Notes: generated by a model not told the origin, from the sequence alone. A stretch of 64,000 nucleotides of DNA from Eutypella sp. D-1 (GCA_023313575.1 JAJTTP010000001.1:4402001-4466000); one strand, 5' to 3'; counted from the stretch's first letter, positions 10,459-23,832 are shown. A program made the numbers and translations.

Positions 10459-12132
10459 TTATTCGATAATATGAGAGAGTCTCTGGATGTCATCTAGCAC
10501 AGCTTGTTTATGTTGCGCCGACCGCGGAACAAACTTGACTTCGAGACCCTCTGGAGTCTGTACGATCCCACCATGGAAGCCTGTGACCATATCCGTATTG
10601 ACGGGGCTGATAGGGATTATGTCGAAGGCCCAGACGAGCTTCGCCGTCATCATCAAGACGCTATTATGTGCGAACCCCTCACCAGGGCAGATGCGACGGC
10701 CAGCGCCAAATATGTAAGCCTGCTTGCGCCCCGCGGCCTTGGCATCTTCCGGGCTCATCCTCGTGCCGTAGGGGTTATTTAGGTAGCGATCGGGATTGAA
10801 TTCGTCCGGGTTCTCGAAGTCTTCGGGGTCATGGTTAATGGCCCACGTGTTCTGGATAATGGTCGTTCCCTTTTCCAGGTGGTACCCCCCTACTGTATCG
10901 TCTGCCTCCAGCTGACGGGGCACGGAGGAGGGTGCGACAGGTCTCCATCGTAAGGCCTGGTAAATATTAGTCATCATCAACGAGTTAGTGCTTACACCCC
11001 TGACGAGGCGCGAACGTACCTCCAAATGACAGGCTTTGAGGTAGGGGAGTTTCTCAAGGTCTTCGCCCCGCGGCGGGTGCTCAGCGCCTCTAAGGGAATC
11101 GACTTCGTCCTGCAATCTCTTAAGGACCTCCGGGTATGCGGCCAGGGCCAACACGAGGACAAGAGAGGCCCCCCACGTGGTGTCCACGGCGGCATCAAGT
11201 AGTCCGCCTCCGATATACGCGATCTCATCGATGCTAAGCGTCTTTCCCTTGGCTTCCTGTTGCTCTCTGAGCACCTTCGCCATGAGCGGCTCGTGCTGCC
11301 CGGCGGCCGCGTTGTTTGGGAGCGGAGGGTCCCTTGTGAGCTGTTTCCTGGCGATGTCGAGCATCATGTAGTAGAAGCTGGTCTGGTTCTTGCGCACAAA
11401 CCTGGCGGCCTTCTTCCACTTGGCGAATATCTCCGGAAAGTACTGCACGATGGGGAATATGTCAACAGGTGGTGCGCGCCCAGGGGTGAGAATTTCTAGC
11501 CACTGCTCCTGTGTGTCGACGAACCACTTCTCGACCTCTGGGTTATGCCTTAGAGTCCGGTCGCCACATATGGCGCGCATGGGGGCGATGAGAGCCCAGG
11601 TCTTGAAATGCTCGAGAGGCTGATTCGACCCCTCTGCCAGTTTTACCATTAGGTCAGCCGCCGAAGCCTCTTGTAAGGGCAGGACCTCCTCGAGCCCCTT
11701 AGGGCCGAGAATGTAGCGCGCTGTGCTACGCCACTGGCGTAGGAAGGTGTCGTTTGGGACGAAGACGATGTGTTTCGAATCCTGTATGATGTGCTCACTG
11801 AGAACATGCCCGAATTCCCGCCCAGCATACTTTCCACCGCGCTTCTCGTAGAGCTCGCGGATGAGATTTGCCTTGTTCAGGATGACGATGTTTCCGGGGC
11901 CTGCCTTGAGTCCGACAATATCCCCATACTTCTTTGCCATCTCCGTAAACTGAACGAAGGGCATAGTACCCGAGAAATGGTGCAGATTTCCAAGGAATGG
12001 GAAGCATCGCGGGCCCGGTGGATAGTCCTTCTTGGGTAGGGAGCGGAGAGAGAAGCGGACAAGGGATGCAACTATGTAGAGGAAGCCCAGCCAGAGGCCG
12101 AGGCTGGTTGGGTGCACAGTCATCTTCTCCAT
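10459..12132 (-). CDS. cytochrome P450 monooxygenase, two exons
   Basis: Haem-thiolate monooxygenase, probably ER-anchored. ATG at 12132; stop at 10459-10461. A 63-nt intron at 10957-11019 (GTACGT...CTAAT...CAG) is in frame and open. Splicing gives 536 aa and restores the K-helix ExxR as E371-A-L-R374, which the unspliced frame breaks. Other landmarks: N-terminal membrane segment at about residues 10-30, Pro-rich hinge YPPGP, I-helix LLDAAVDTTWG near 311-321, FNPDRY (PERF region) near 424, and haem loop FGAGRRICPG with Cys461. Substrate cannot be read from sequence. No NRPS, PKS, terpene synthase or transporter gene lies nearby, so it looks like an orphan P450 rather than part of a metabolite cluster. 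Confidence 0.95.
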   Translation of the reverse strand: MEKMTVHPTSLGLWLGFLYIVASLVRFSLRSLPKKDYPPGPRCFPFLGNLHHFSGTMPFVQFTEMAKKYGDIVGLKAGPGNIVILNKANLIRELYEKRGGKYAGREFGHVLSEHIIQDSKHIVFVPNDTFLRQWRSTARYILGPKGLEEVLPLQEASAADLMVKLAEGSNQPLEHFKTWALIAPMRAICGDRTLRHNPEVEKWFVDTQEQWLEILTPGRAPPVDIFPIVQYFPEIFAKWKKAARFVRKNQTSFYYMMLDIARKQLTRDPPLPNNAAAGQHEPLMAKVLREQQEAKGKTLSIDEIAYIGGGLLDAAVDTTWGASLVLVLALAAYPEVLKRLQDEVDSLRGAEHPPRGEDLEKLPYLKACHLEVRSRLVRGVSTNSLMMTNIYQALRWRPVAPSSVPRQLEADDTVGGYHLEKGTTIIQNTWAINHDPEDFENPDEFNPDRYLNNPYGTRMSPEDAKAAGRKQAYIFGAGRRICPGEGFAHNSVLMMTAKLVWAFDIIPISPVNTDMVTGFHGGIVQTPEGLEVKFVPRSAQHKQAVLDDIQRLSHIIE

Positions 12133-14424
12133 CTCCCTGGATGGTGTTCGGTTTCTATGCTAAAGGCAAAAAAGTATAGGCTTTCACTGATGATATGACC
12201 CTAAACCGATTCAATGGCACGGATGGACACTCCTGAGTATCCCAGTATCATATCTGGGCTACTCTCGACATTAATATAATATGATTACTGCCCAATTTGA
12301 TAGGCATTCTGTAATCATGTTATCTCGGCCTAGCATCTTGCCGTAGCCGGCTCAGCGTGTCATCCTGTGACCATCACACGACATATGCCGGGCATGCCAT
12401 CAAAACCGGCTTAATAATGCTACACACCGACCTGCCGCCCTCATTCGTAAATGATGAAGCCGGAAAGTCGGACATATGTTCTATAATCTGTGGCTGTGGA
12501 GAAGGTTGCATCAAAGGCGCCGAGAGATGCCTCGTACCTCCGCGGCTGGTCCTTGCCACGCTGAATATGTTGCACGGGGTCATCTGGTGATTGGCCTTGG
12601 GAAGCTTGCTTTTCCTTGAGTGTACAGGAACGGATATCACGAGCACTTTTCTGGTCTTCGGCATAAAGGTTTAGATAGATTGGTCACATCTCATATCTCA
12701 CAGTAGAGTTTTGTAGCCATCCTCGGGAAATATTGCAACTTCTACCGGGTAGCTTCAGTGTAAGTATATCACCTTGAGAACTTGGATACTGGCATATGAA
12801 TGGCTAACGGCTTTTCTTTGGGAAACACTGACACGGCATCGACTAAACTCTAGATAAATAACGAGAAGGATTCTATTGTTGAGCAAAGAAAGACGAAGAA
12901 GGACTATCTTGCTAGATGGTGATCCTGGATATATAATTTAAAGGCGGAAAATCAAAGCCTACCCGGACCTCCCTGTTGGTAAAAAGGCTTGAAGTTATTT
13001 ATGAACCCGGACTCTCGCGCACAAGTCACCGGAAGTTGAACTCGAATGTGAGCGGCCAGTCCAGAAGGGTGTAAAAACATCCTTATACGGATATATACCT
13101 TTGCATCTGAACAACTCACGGAGCTGAGACATACACAATGCCCCCGCATCGAAACAAGTAGAGCCTATCAAACACATAGAGGTATAAACCAATTCTCATA
13201 GGCCAAATCACACAACGGCTTTATCACAAGGCCAAGCAGATAGCCCCTGGGCAATCTAGTGGCTTGGCTCGGAAGTGAATGCAATGCTCAGGGTAGCTGA
13301 GATGTCCCGAATAGGCTAAGAAGAACAACTTCGCCTATATCGGCCCTCTCAACATTGATCAGATCAGTCTGGTGCTCGAGAGGATGGTGCGAGATACCTG
13401 GAGGTGTTCGAAATTGACTGGCGCTGTTACACGATCTTCTGTCTATACCATTACACGGAGAAATGATAAGACTGGTAACACACTTGTATATTGCGTATGG
13501 GGACCACGCACATATAACGGTCGATTTCAACCCACTACCCTAGGCCAGTAATCGGACTGGCCAAATATAACATCAAGAACAACTCCGTAAACCTAGCCTC
13601 AAGAAGCCCAGGTCTAACTAAGCGGACATTTGGAACGTGTGCAGATGACACTGCGTACGGTACACACCGATCAAAGTTGGGGAGTATCTGGCCCTAATCA
13701 AGATCAGAAAGTCTTCGGATGAAGTTAGAAGAACTCTTCGACGAAACCCGCTACTGTCGCGGCCTTTGATGCAGGCTCATCCCTATTGGGAGCTCTAAGG
13801 CAAATTCTCATGCCAATGGGGTAGTAGGCCTCCCGAAATGTACCGAAAGAGCCACGAGTGATGATGCAACATAGCTCTCAGCGACCTCCTCTCCGGGGTC
13901 CCCTGAAGTTCGGGGGCAAATAGAGACCTAAGTCGCATCGAGGGGCGTCGAGACCAGTCTTAGCCTGTGCCCAAGCTGAATGATGAGCACTGTTATTGGC
14001 GAAATCCGAAGCTATGATCCGAACCGTAGTTAGGTCGTACGGCCTCTTTACTATTACTTTTTCTCACTTTCCAATATTAAGTAGAGGCGGAAAATAAGAA
14101 CGTTATGGAGGAAGAATGTACCTAGGTAGCTCGTTAGCTTTCAGGGGAAACAAAAGCGGGGCTACGCTAGCGCTATATAGTACCCCACTTAGGTATTACA
14201 TAATACGTCAGAGGTACAAAGTAGGGTACAAAGTACTGCCATCTTATCAAATTCACCGCCTTCTTTTCCTGTCTGCTACAATGTGGCAGAATTTCCGACC
14301 CAGAAAAAAGTTCCGATGCAGGTGATCAGAAGTACCGATGTTCTAATATTCTTGCGCCTCTTAAGCTACATATACGTGGTTCATTATTATTCCTACGAAT
14401 CAGCAAATTATATATCTTTTTTTT
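12133..14424. other. intergenic spacer
   Basis: No supported gene. Short frames only. Around 13750-13920 the minus strand has a weakly protein-like stretch (GSFGTFREAYYPIGMRICL), too short and broken to call. The POL5 proximal promoter at 14116-14290 contains one TACCTAGGTA palindrome and repeated GTAC words. Confidence 0.5.
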
Positions 14425-17400
14425 ATGATGGGAAAAAGTAATAAACGGAAACGTGACGCTAAGGCTGGTACCGCCAATGGCAGTCAACCATCTCAGAAAC
14501 GTACAAAGACTACTCAATCCGACAAGGTCAACTTCGACGGCAACCTCAATGATGCGCCGGCGAGCCAGCAGCAATTGGACAAATCACCCTTCCCTGAGAA
14601 GCCTACGATTGAGGAGCGCAAGCGTGAGGCAAATCTATACGAACTTCTTGGTAGCGCAGACATAACGGAGCGTATCGCCGCTGCTGATGCTCTTGTAACC
14701 GGCCTTCTCGGCGGAGAGGGCTCGGAGGGGTCCTCGGAACCGGTGCTCGAGCGGCATCTCGAGAAGCGCCTGTTCCGCGGACTAGCCAGTTCGCGGAATG
14801 CGTCGCGGGTGGGATTCAGCCTCGTCCTGACTGAGATTCTGGGACAACTCTTCGGACCCAATGACCTCTCTGCGTCGAAATATCCTGGCCTGACCTTTGA
14901 GAAGGTGCTGGGGATTCTGGTGGAGAAGACGCAGGCAAGCGGGAACGCCCCTGGGCAAGAGGAACGAGACGCATATTTCGGTCAGCTTTTCGGTCTGCAG
15001 TCCTTTGTCGAGGCAAAGATCCTGTTCGGCGACACATCTAGGTGGGGTAAGGTTTTGGACCTCTTGCTCAAGATTGCGGATAAGAAGGTATGGCTGCGCT
15101 CGCAGTGTGCCTGGCTTATCGTCGAATCGATACCCCAGATGGGGCGCGAGAAGGCGGAGCAGACGCTCCAGAAGCTCGCTGACATTGGTCTTGGAAAGAC
15201 GGCCGAGGGAGTTGGTATTTGGCTCAAGGCGCGTGCTTGCTATCCCAAGATGACGATACCATCTAAGCCCTGGAAGGATCCACTGGCTGCCGGCAGCTTG
15301 CCAGAGCTGGCGAGAGTCTTAAAAGAGAACGTGAAGCAGGATACGGGTGAGGATGCGACCGTCGCCAAGATTAAGCAGAGCAACTGGACTGCGCAGCTCC
15401 ACTTCGTATGGGACATGCTTCTTGCATCGTTCATGGAGCAAGGCGAAGCCGGCAAAGTGCGGAACAAGGATCAGCTTAGACTCTTCTGGGGAACTGTTAT
15501 CGACGATGGCCTCTTCTCCAAGGGTGCCTCCGAGGGGCAAAAGTTCCGTGGTTTCATGATCTTCCGCAAGTTCCTGGATGGCTTGAGCCCGGCTCACCCA
15601 ATGTTGGTCAAAGAGCTGTTCACCCGGAACCTTATGGCCTGCCTGATGAATCAGGCGGCCAAGGAAGACAGATATCTCCACCTTGCTGCTGTGAAGACGC
15701 TCAAGTCTATCGAGCAGTCTGTTGAGAAGTTTCCCGCATTGCTGGTCCCGGTACTGGAGGAGCTGTTCGGTAAGTTCGGTACATATGGATTTGACCAGCG
15801 GACAAATTCAAAGACTGTTGAGAAACTACTACAGTGGGCGCCCGCTGAAAATGCTGGGGCCCTCGTGCAGCTGCTCCGAAAACCTGTAGTGTCAATGGCC
15901 AAGTGAGTACTGTCCGTCATAACCTAAATTTCCAGCGCTAACCAATTCATAGGATCGACGCTGGGGAAGTCGAAAACTTGAGGCAGATCTACGCTCATTA
16001 CCTTTTCAAACTGACTACCCATGCAAAGCCTGTCTCGGAGTCGCAAGGAGATCTTCCTGATGTGACTGAGCTCGGCATCGCGGAGCTAGCATCTTGTGCC
16101 TACTCGGATAAGCAGAAATTCGACCCACCCCTCTCAGAGAAGACGCGTGAGGTGTTCCGTAGTCGCCTGTCATCCGCATTTGCACGACTCACGCGGCGGC
16201 GTGAAGATTTCGCCAAACTCTGCGATATCGTGCTTTGCATCGATACTGGGGCGATTACTATGAGCGACGAGATTCGTGCCGAGCAAAGCAACGCAATGAA
16301 GGCTCTACGGAAGCTTCTCAAGACGAGTAAAAAATCAGACAAGGAGACAGGCGCATCTGTCGGCCTTGCGCTTCTCTACGCGATCACCATATTACAGTTA
16401 TACGACGGCGCTCCAGACGCCATCAGTATTCTACACGACCTACAAAGCTGCTCCGAAAAGGTCCGGGACAGTGGCGCTGGCACCTCGGAGATGCTAGTAG
16501 AGATTCTGCTTTCACTGATCTCGCGGCCATCTGTCATGATGCGACAAGCTAGTCAACAGGTCTTTGAGGCATTCACCGCCCAAATGTCACCCGAAGCTCT
16601 GCAGCTTTTAACAGAACCTCTTTTGGCAGAAGAGAACACGAAAGGGTATCAGGCTCTGTTTGAAAATCTGGAGGACGAGGAAATGGTCGACGCCGACGGA
16701 ACAGATCATGGTGAGGAGGACGAAGACGACGACATAGAAGAGGACGATATATCTGAGATCGGCTCAGACGTCGAGTTCGTGACATTGAACGGGGAGGGAG
16801 TAGAAGACGACGAGGATGACGACGGGAGTGACGACGAAAATGACGAGGATGAGGAAGGTGGGCAGGCAGAGGCTGGACAAGATTATGCAGCCCTGGATGA
16901 GGCCCTTGCGAAGGTGCTGAAAAGCCATCGTTTAGATAGGGACAAGGATGCTGACTCAGAGAGTGACTCGGATATGACGGACTCAGAGATGATGGCCCTC
17001 GACCCGAAGCTAGGTGAGGTCTTCAAACACACATTCAAGAAGCTAGGCGGGAAGACCGAAAGGAAGAACCACAAGGAGGCGGTGCTCAACTTCAAGCGCA
17101 GGGCCCTCGACCTGCTTGACATATACGTCAAGCATGAGGCAGCGAACCCGATTGCCTTTGGCGTCATCCTTCCGCTGTTGCACCTGGTGCGGACAACCGG
17201 AGACAAGCCGCTCTCGAACAAGGCGACCAACACCATATTAGACTTCACCAAGGCGCTTAAGAAGGCGCGGGCCGGAAACGACAATAGGGAGGGCGGCGGA
17301 CAACAGCCATCGAAAGCAGGCGCCCCTGACGCCGAACAGCAACTCGAGCTTCTGCGGAACATTCACCGCGAGGCCGCACAGGACCCGTCGCACGCCTTTG

Positions 17401-17600
17401 CCCGCGCGGCGTCAGCCGCCAGCCTACTTGTCGCCTCGAGCCTCTTCGCAGCCGACCGGCAGAGTTTCCGCCGTATCGCTACCATCTACGCGGACACCCA
17501 GGCAGACTGGGTCATGGGCAAGGTCCGCCTCCAACCCGTCATCTTCTCAGACTGGACCAACTGGTGCCAGGCTCAGGCTGCCAACGCGCAGCAAGCGTAA
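14425..17600 (+). CDS. pol5: POL5/MYBBP1A-family nucleolar protein, two exons
   Basis: Member of the yeast Pol5 / Myb-binding protein 1A family, nucleolar proteins needed for rRNA transcription and ribosome biogenesis despite the historical 'DNA polymerase V' name. Exons 14425-15902 and 15953-17600, joined across a 50-nt intron (GTGAGT, branch CTAAC); product 1041 aa, close to yeast Pol5. ATGs at 14425 and 14428 are both usable. It begins with a basic NLS-like KSNKRKRDAK and continues with helical HEAT-like repeats, including YELLGSADITERIAAADAL, SRNASRVGFSLVLTEIL and FVWDMLLASF. After the intron comes a long Asp/Glu tract at about residues 725-785 and DSDMTDSEMMALD. Polymerase catalytic motifs are not visible. 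The family call rests on architecture and several recalled motifs. Confidence 0.9.
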
Positions 17601-18129
17601 GTGAGCATCCATGTATGTCGTAGTGATAGCAGCTCGCGGGAGACGATCTATAGGGATCGTGACGTAATTAAGGTAGTGTGTATAGTCAAAGATACCCTTA
17701 GACATAATAGGCGTAATAGCTAGCATCTCCGAATTACGAAGTCCGAAGTATGGCATATAAAAGGGTTTGCGGGCTTCTACGAAACGAACATTTCCAAGCG
17801 ACATCCCGCATTCGCAGCACTTGTTCTACAATTGCAAATCGACAGCGGCTCGCTTAGTGCACATATAAAACCTTGGAAACTGGGCCCTCAAAATTAGGCA
17901 CCGGAAAAATTCGAGCTCAAAACTGTCTACTTAAGTACTCAGTGAAACTCCGATCACACCAGTCCTTTGCTACACGTGTTTCTGCTCTGCCCCAAGAACA
18001 TCCGTCTAACAGGCATTTAACATCAGAATGTATTTATGTAATTGAGCTATATCAGCAAATCTACTGCGCCGGGTCGACCTTTATCCTCCCCTAAGGAATT
18101 ACTTCCTGCCAAGCCGGTAGGCGGGCACG
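17601..18129. other. intergenic spacer
   Basis: 3' flank of POL5; AT-moderate. Nothing else seen. Confidence 0.6.
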
Positions 18130-18754
18130 ATGACGGGCCCCACCTACACGATTCGGCCCCGCACTAACTCGGATCTTCCCGCGTGCGCAGACGCCATGCG
18201 CGCCGTGCACGCCATCGATGGGTATCCGGTAGGCGGCGGCATCGAGGACCCGCACGGGTTCCTGCTGACCGACGACAAGGCCTGGGTTGCCGGTGCGCGA
18301 AGATGGCGGCGCCACGGTGGTAGTAGTCAGCTGCGTAGCGCTATCCAGAGCCAGCGAGCATGACGCCGCGGCGGCGCTGTGGTGGCGCCTGCACCCTGAA
18401 GCGCGCTTGGCGCCCAACGGGGGTATCTTGGTTCTCGACCGACTGCTTGTGCACCCGAGCGCGCGGGGTGCCGGCGTCGCGACGCTGCTTATCGAGGCAG
18501 CCGCTGCGGAGGCCAGCGGCAGGGCTGGCATCACACGGCTCGTCATGTTCGCACTCGTCAAGGACCGCGACGCTATCCGCCTGTACCGGAAGCTCGGGTG
18601 GGTGCACTACGGCACGGCAGTCTACCGGTGGGGAGACGGCCAGCAGATGAATGCAGAGTGCTTCGCTAGCCCTGAGACGTGGCGTCCCGCCTGTCGTTCT
18701 TACCTCAAATCTCGCAACTGCCTGTACACGGAACTATCTATCCAAGGAAAATAA
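18130..18754 (+). pseudogene. GNAT N-acetyltransferase with a +1 frameshift
   Basis: GNAT-fold acetyl-CoA-dependent acetyltransferase split between two frames. The ATG at 18130 opens MTGPTYTIRPRTNSDLPACA and runs to AWVA at about 18291. The homologous continuation (REDGGAT..., then ILVLDRLLVHPSARGAGVAT, FALVKDRDAIRLYRKLGWV and YRWGDG) lies one base out of phase and ends at TAA 18752-18754. The acetyl-CoA loop (RGAGVAT, a Q/RxxGxG/A-type motif) is intact in the second part. One extra base near 18290-18293 explains the break, and no GT..AG pair of plausible length does. The gene is visibly more GC-rich than its flanks and resembles actinobacterial-type GNATs, so ancient transfer is possible. 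Alternatives to real decay are an assembly or sequencing indel. Confidence 0.75.
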
Positions 18755-21700
18755 TATCTCATTGACTGTTACGGTAATTATCTTACCAAATACACTGCAG
18801 AAATATTTGCGTTGAATAAGCAGTGCTGATAGGTTTCATTAGTTTTCCTGTATCAACTTAGAGTGAGAGTTGCATCGAAAGTGGTAAAGGGGCCTCTCGA
18901 ATAACATACTTCCTGCCATGTGTACTTCTGAGGCCTTACTAATCTCTAGCTTGGCTGTTCTTACCTTTGAGGTTATACTATGTTGGCTTTCGACCAGGAA
19001 GCGGCCACCTGTTTTCTAGATACCAAACTTTTTCAAGGTGAGATTGTCAGACTATGAGATAGACTCATAAGTAGAGCTAGCCGTTTCGTAGTGCAACGCC
19101 CGATTGCAGTTCATGTTGCACCTAGCCCAGCTTAAAGATCTTACGTACAGTGTTTGCTCGACTCATCTTCTGCAAGCCATGCGGCCATGTTCATGTTGCC
19201 AATAAGGATCGTCCGGCGGGCTAATTACCGCCCTTTCCAGCAGTGATTAATGCTATGTGAGATTCTATGCTTGTTTTGACATCGAAAGTGCGTCATGGAA
19301 GTAACACCTCCTTGCTTCCAACCACTACTACACATTGCGTAAGACAAAGCAAACCGGTTTTTGTGTCGCAGTCATATCGTACGATGGGTTCTACAGAGAA
19401 TCTTAGGACCAGTGGTAAGATTTGATGCTCAAAACTTCGTCGCAGAAGAAACTGTGATGCCGAGATTATATTGCCTCTTCATTGGGCTAATAGAGACAGA
19501 GCATCGACATCTCGCATAACCAGGATTCGACTCTGACTAAGCGTGATGGTCATGTAGGGGCCGTGTGGGGGTTTGCGGATACATGCTTAGATATCACGGC
19601 ACATCGCAGACCTTAGACCAGGTTTCACGGAATTCTGACTCGCCCTGACGGTTTGTTCCTTGGCAATGCCATGGAGTGCCGACAAGAGGGCCGAGAAAAA
19701 AGAAAGACCTCGAAGGGAACATTCGGTTAACCCAGATATGCATTGATGCCATCGTACGACGCCTGCTTTTGTGTATCTGATGAGCATCCTTAAACATGGG
19801 TGTCACAATCAATCAACGTCGTAGCCGGTTCCCATACCTCTACGGCCGGAAACTGAGTACCGAGACATAGGCTTTATCTGCCTATACGCGACGACGCGAT
19901 CCGAGCCCTGCGGCCCCTTCCCTGCCGGGCACGCACCTTGTCGGCCGGAAGTACCCTCGCTTACACTATTTTCTCGCATACTATCAGTACATAAAGCAGG
20001 CTGAGCGCCACAACGGGAATGTCCGTCATCCACGATGTATGCGATTAGTAGGTTATGTATGTATGATGCTAGCGTGATTGCTACCGCGTTGTGCGTGCAT
20101 GGGGTACCTTGCTTTCACGGAGGCCAAATAGAAGCGGCTTCGTCTTCCACGGCGGATACTTTGCTCTGGGGCCGGGACGATCGTCTCAAATCCCCTGCTT
20201 GTCTGACCGGTTACCTGGGCACATCCCACGTCGGGAGCCCGACTCAGCTGCGGCCTCGTGGCCGCCGCGGATCATCGCCGGACATTAACCGGCCAGTCAG
20301 GGTGATCGGGGGTGGCTCAACCTGGTTACAACCACATTGTCTCGCTTATCTCGCGTCTGACGGAGGTTGACAGTGGGCGCATATGCACCCAGCCACTACC
20401 CTGGCACGCCGATCAATCCGCTTCCACTTCCTGCCTTCCCCTTACCTCAGAGGTGGTACGCACACGACACAGTACACCCCACGCGTGTGACGCTGACTGC
20501 CTGTTGTCTTCCCACCACAAGAATGGAAAAAGAAACGAGGAGAAGGAATTGCGAACAAGGCGACGTGGGGTGGTGCCCGCCTCATGATTTCAGCAAATAG
20601 GCTGACCCAGGAACGCCCGCAGGTTCTAGGTACATGCAGTGCATAATGTTCTCTCACGGAAGACAGTCGCGATGTCAGCTTGTTGTTAAGCACTTTTGCC
20701 CATACGGCTACGTATACGCCCCTATCTTACGTCCCACCCTCCAAACCCTTGACCGTTCGCGGCATACCCTGCACACCATACTTCGTTTACACATTTTCAT
20801 GTATCTAACTTGTCCAATGTAAGCACATACGTGCTCCTTCTAGTATATACTTGCATTTTCTTGCCCCTCTCGCTCGATCTCCCGCCTTGCGACTTCATTC
20901 ATAGATATTTTTAGACTCCGTAGGAGATCTGTGGGTACCGATCATATGCCCCCTTTCCCTTTCTTCCCCTTCTTCCCCTTCTTTTCTCCTAGCTACGTAA
21001 TACGTTCCACGTGATCATAAGCAAGCCACTGAGTATACCGCCTTTAGGGAGAGCTTAATTATGCACGTGGATGTGTAATTGTTGTGTCACGGGAGGTTAA
21101 TTACGTATAAGATGAAACATGGTTGATTACATCTGAAGCTGCGCACATGGTCGTCGTAATTGCGAGGATGTGCCCCCTGGTTGAGCCTCGAATCACAAAA
21201 GGACTATTGCCACCGACAACAGGAACTTCTGCTGAGCAGCACGATGTAACTTCTCTTCCGACCCATGCGCACTGGACTTTTAAGGAGTAATCCGTCTAGC
21301 TGGCACAGCATTGGTAGAGAAGCTTACACAATCAGGTTAGCCAATCATTAGGAAGAGACACCAGCCAGATAACTACTTGATCGCTCTTCTCTGTCTAGCT
21401 GATGGAGATCTCTAAGCTTACTACAATGCACAAGATTCTAGATACGTGCGAGGGGCGTGCCTAGTGTCCACGGCCAATGAGGAATGATCACGCGACATTG
21501 CCGACTGAACCTTTGGGGCACAACTATCCCAGGTAATGATCCGTATATTTGAGCATTCATGACCTGGGTTTTGATAGTATTTTATCAATGGCGGTCAGTC
21601 TTTGTAATCGTCGAGGCTCGCCGGTGTCCCGCTTTCGTCGTCGTACAGTGTCAGGAAGAGCAAAGTCGATACACTCGCGACTTTGTGTACATGCTTAGTT

Positions 21701-23832
21701 GACATGTCATCTCCTAAATGAGGCTATCTCATGCGGCCCCACGATCCGACCTCAATATATATGCAGGTATATTACTTTACTCAGGCACGGCTATCTGTGC
21801 CGCCCTGCGCTACCAACAATTTCAGCCCCCCTCCCCTCACTCGGAGAATATCGGGACCCGGAACGCCCTCTCACCTCGAACATAAATATGCCGGGAGGCA
21901 AAATGGTATCACTACAGGATTTGCATCCCCCATAACTAGACCTGACTTGGCTTCCCGACTCGCACGCGTATGTGCGCCGGCCGATCTTGAGTAACCTAGG
22001 GGTCCTAGGCTCCCGTTTGTGGCCTTGGCGTTTCTCACTTGCCACGCCGTTAGCTACCTGAACGCTGAATACCGGACAGCACGGGTCCTCGCGGGCGGTC
22101 AGATAGCTTCCGGGGATGCGATAAAGGAGTAATTCCCATGATTATTTCTCCGAGGCTTACCTTGGCGGTGATCTCAGCTCCTGCACATGGCACACAGTCG
22201 CTCGCTGCACGGCATCGTTCGCTACTATGCAGTGCAGCCTGAAGAGGGAGAGGGGGTAGGGGGGGAGGTGGGGGGAAGGGGCGTCAAGGTGGCTATAATA
22301 GTGATGGCACTAAGCATACGGCCGCCCACACACGTGCGTAACCAGGAACTGCGAGCGTTCACTGTGGCTGTGATGGCTATGTACGTAGCATTCCTCATGC
22401 GATTGTGTGCCAGTCTAGGAGGGGGTGAGGGGCGAATCGACCGGGAGTTGGAGTCACCATGCATGGAAAATGAAATCTGGGTATGTGTCGCTAGACTCAA
22501 CCTGGAAGAAAGTCATGAACGTACTTCCAATGGGGGCCGCTGTAAACTCAGGCCCCTATCACACACACATACACACATCCTTGATAGATACGAGTTATAT
22601 ACCTTTTCCATGATAATGCTACGCAAGCATGGCATGCAAAAGATTGATGCGGGGTTTCTGCAGGTCCGGAGCAGAAAGATGGGTGTACTTCTGTGTGGGT
22701 GTGATTGTGTGTGGGATGTCTCTAGTGCCTTATTTCTCGGCCGGAGGGCCGTAGAGTCTATGTAGGTATGTAGATTAATAGGATCGACTCTGCATATTGA
22801 ATGACATGTTCCCCTCTCTTCCCCCCTGTGGATCTACCAGGAACCCCGCCCCGCACAAGCCCGAGCCCTCATTCGGCAGCAAGGTCGACCGGTGTTGTTG
22901 GAACTATCGTAAGGGGTTTACGGATTCTCCAAGGCGGGTCTCACTTCACCTATCGGCTCTCGTAGAGACGTGGTGGGACCTGATGCGCCTCGGGGATTAG
23001 GCTCACAACTGGGAGGTGCTTCTGTTTTGTCTGCCCGTCCTCACGTCTCACGATGCGATACGCGTGCTCTTTGGTGTCGTCGTAGATGGGCCAGAGTGGG
23101 ATCGCGCAAGTTTCACGGGCAGGTAGGGCGTACTGCCTTCCCCTCTTGCCAAGACAAAGTCACGAGGCTCGTGTACCTGCGGCATTATTGAGAACAGGGA
23201 GCAGAGTCAGGATCCCTACGGCTTTTAGTGAAAGGACGTATTCAAACGCAATGGGGGCGGGCATGGGGGAGAGAACTTGAGTGTTTGTAGCAACATCACT
23301 TTTTTGTGAGACGCGCATCTGGTAGCGTTATGGGCCTCATCATGATGGGAACCGAGGCACAGGGCAACGCATAGAATCGGCCCAAGAGAAAAAGAGACAT
23401 GTGCCGTTTCATTCACACCGGTCTGGTGTTGCAGTATATTTGATTGTTTGCGAGGGAGACGGCGACTAATGAAATGAGAGACACCTCTCGCAGTCGTACA
23501 TGGCACGGTAGTAGTAGTAGCACGAAGCTAGACCGCTCATCTCATTGTAAAGCCTAAGCCCCCATCCGGAACGGCACGAGCGGACAAGTAGCGCGAAGCT
23601 TTCTAATTAGTTACATGGTGATAATGACGCTTGCCATGGTAGGCCCCGTATTGGGCACGAGAGGGGGAAAACGGGGTGCCCTACGCACCCCTCCCTCCTT
23701 TCCCGACGCCAAGTCCCATGATCCACCCACCCTTGCTTTGGGGAATAACCCGCCGATGCTCCCTGATTATTTTGGCGCCCTCGGGATAGTCCGAATGGTT
23801 GCGTGTGCGGGGTGTCTATACAGGGCGTGTAA
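18755..23832. other. 5.1-kb gene desert of ordinary base composition
   Basis: No supported gene on either strand. Open frames of up to 192 codons (22187-22765 plus) have low-complexity or incoherent content, often start on non-ATG codons and lack splice or family signals. Small CA/GT-rich runs occur at about 22560-22580 and GTAGTAGTAG at about 23507. The DNA is not AT-saturated, unlike the block at 37.6-47.3 kb. Confidence 0.55.

Noticed and set aside
13750..13920. Weak protein-like minus-strand stretch (FREAYYPIGMRICL)
   Set aside because: Too short, broken by stops and not attributable to a family.
22187..22765. 192-codon plus frame
   Set aside because: Low-complexity Gly/Glu part then unrelated content; reads like chance.
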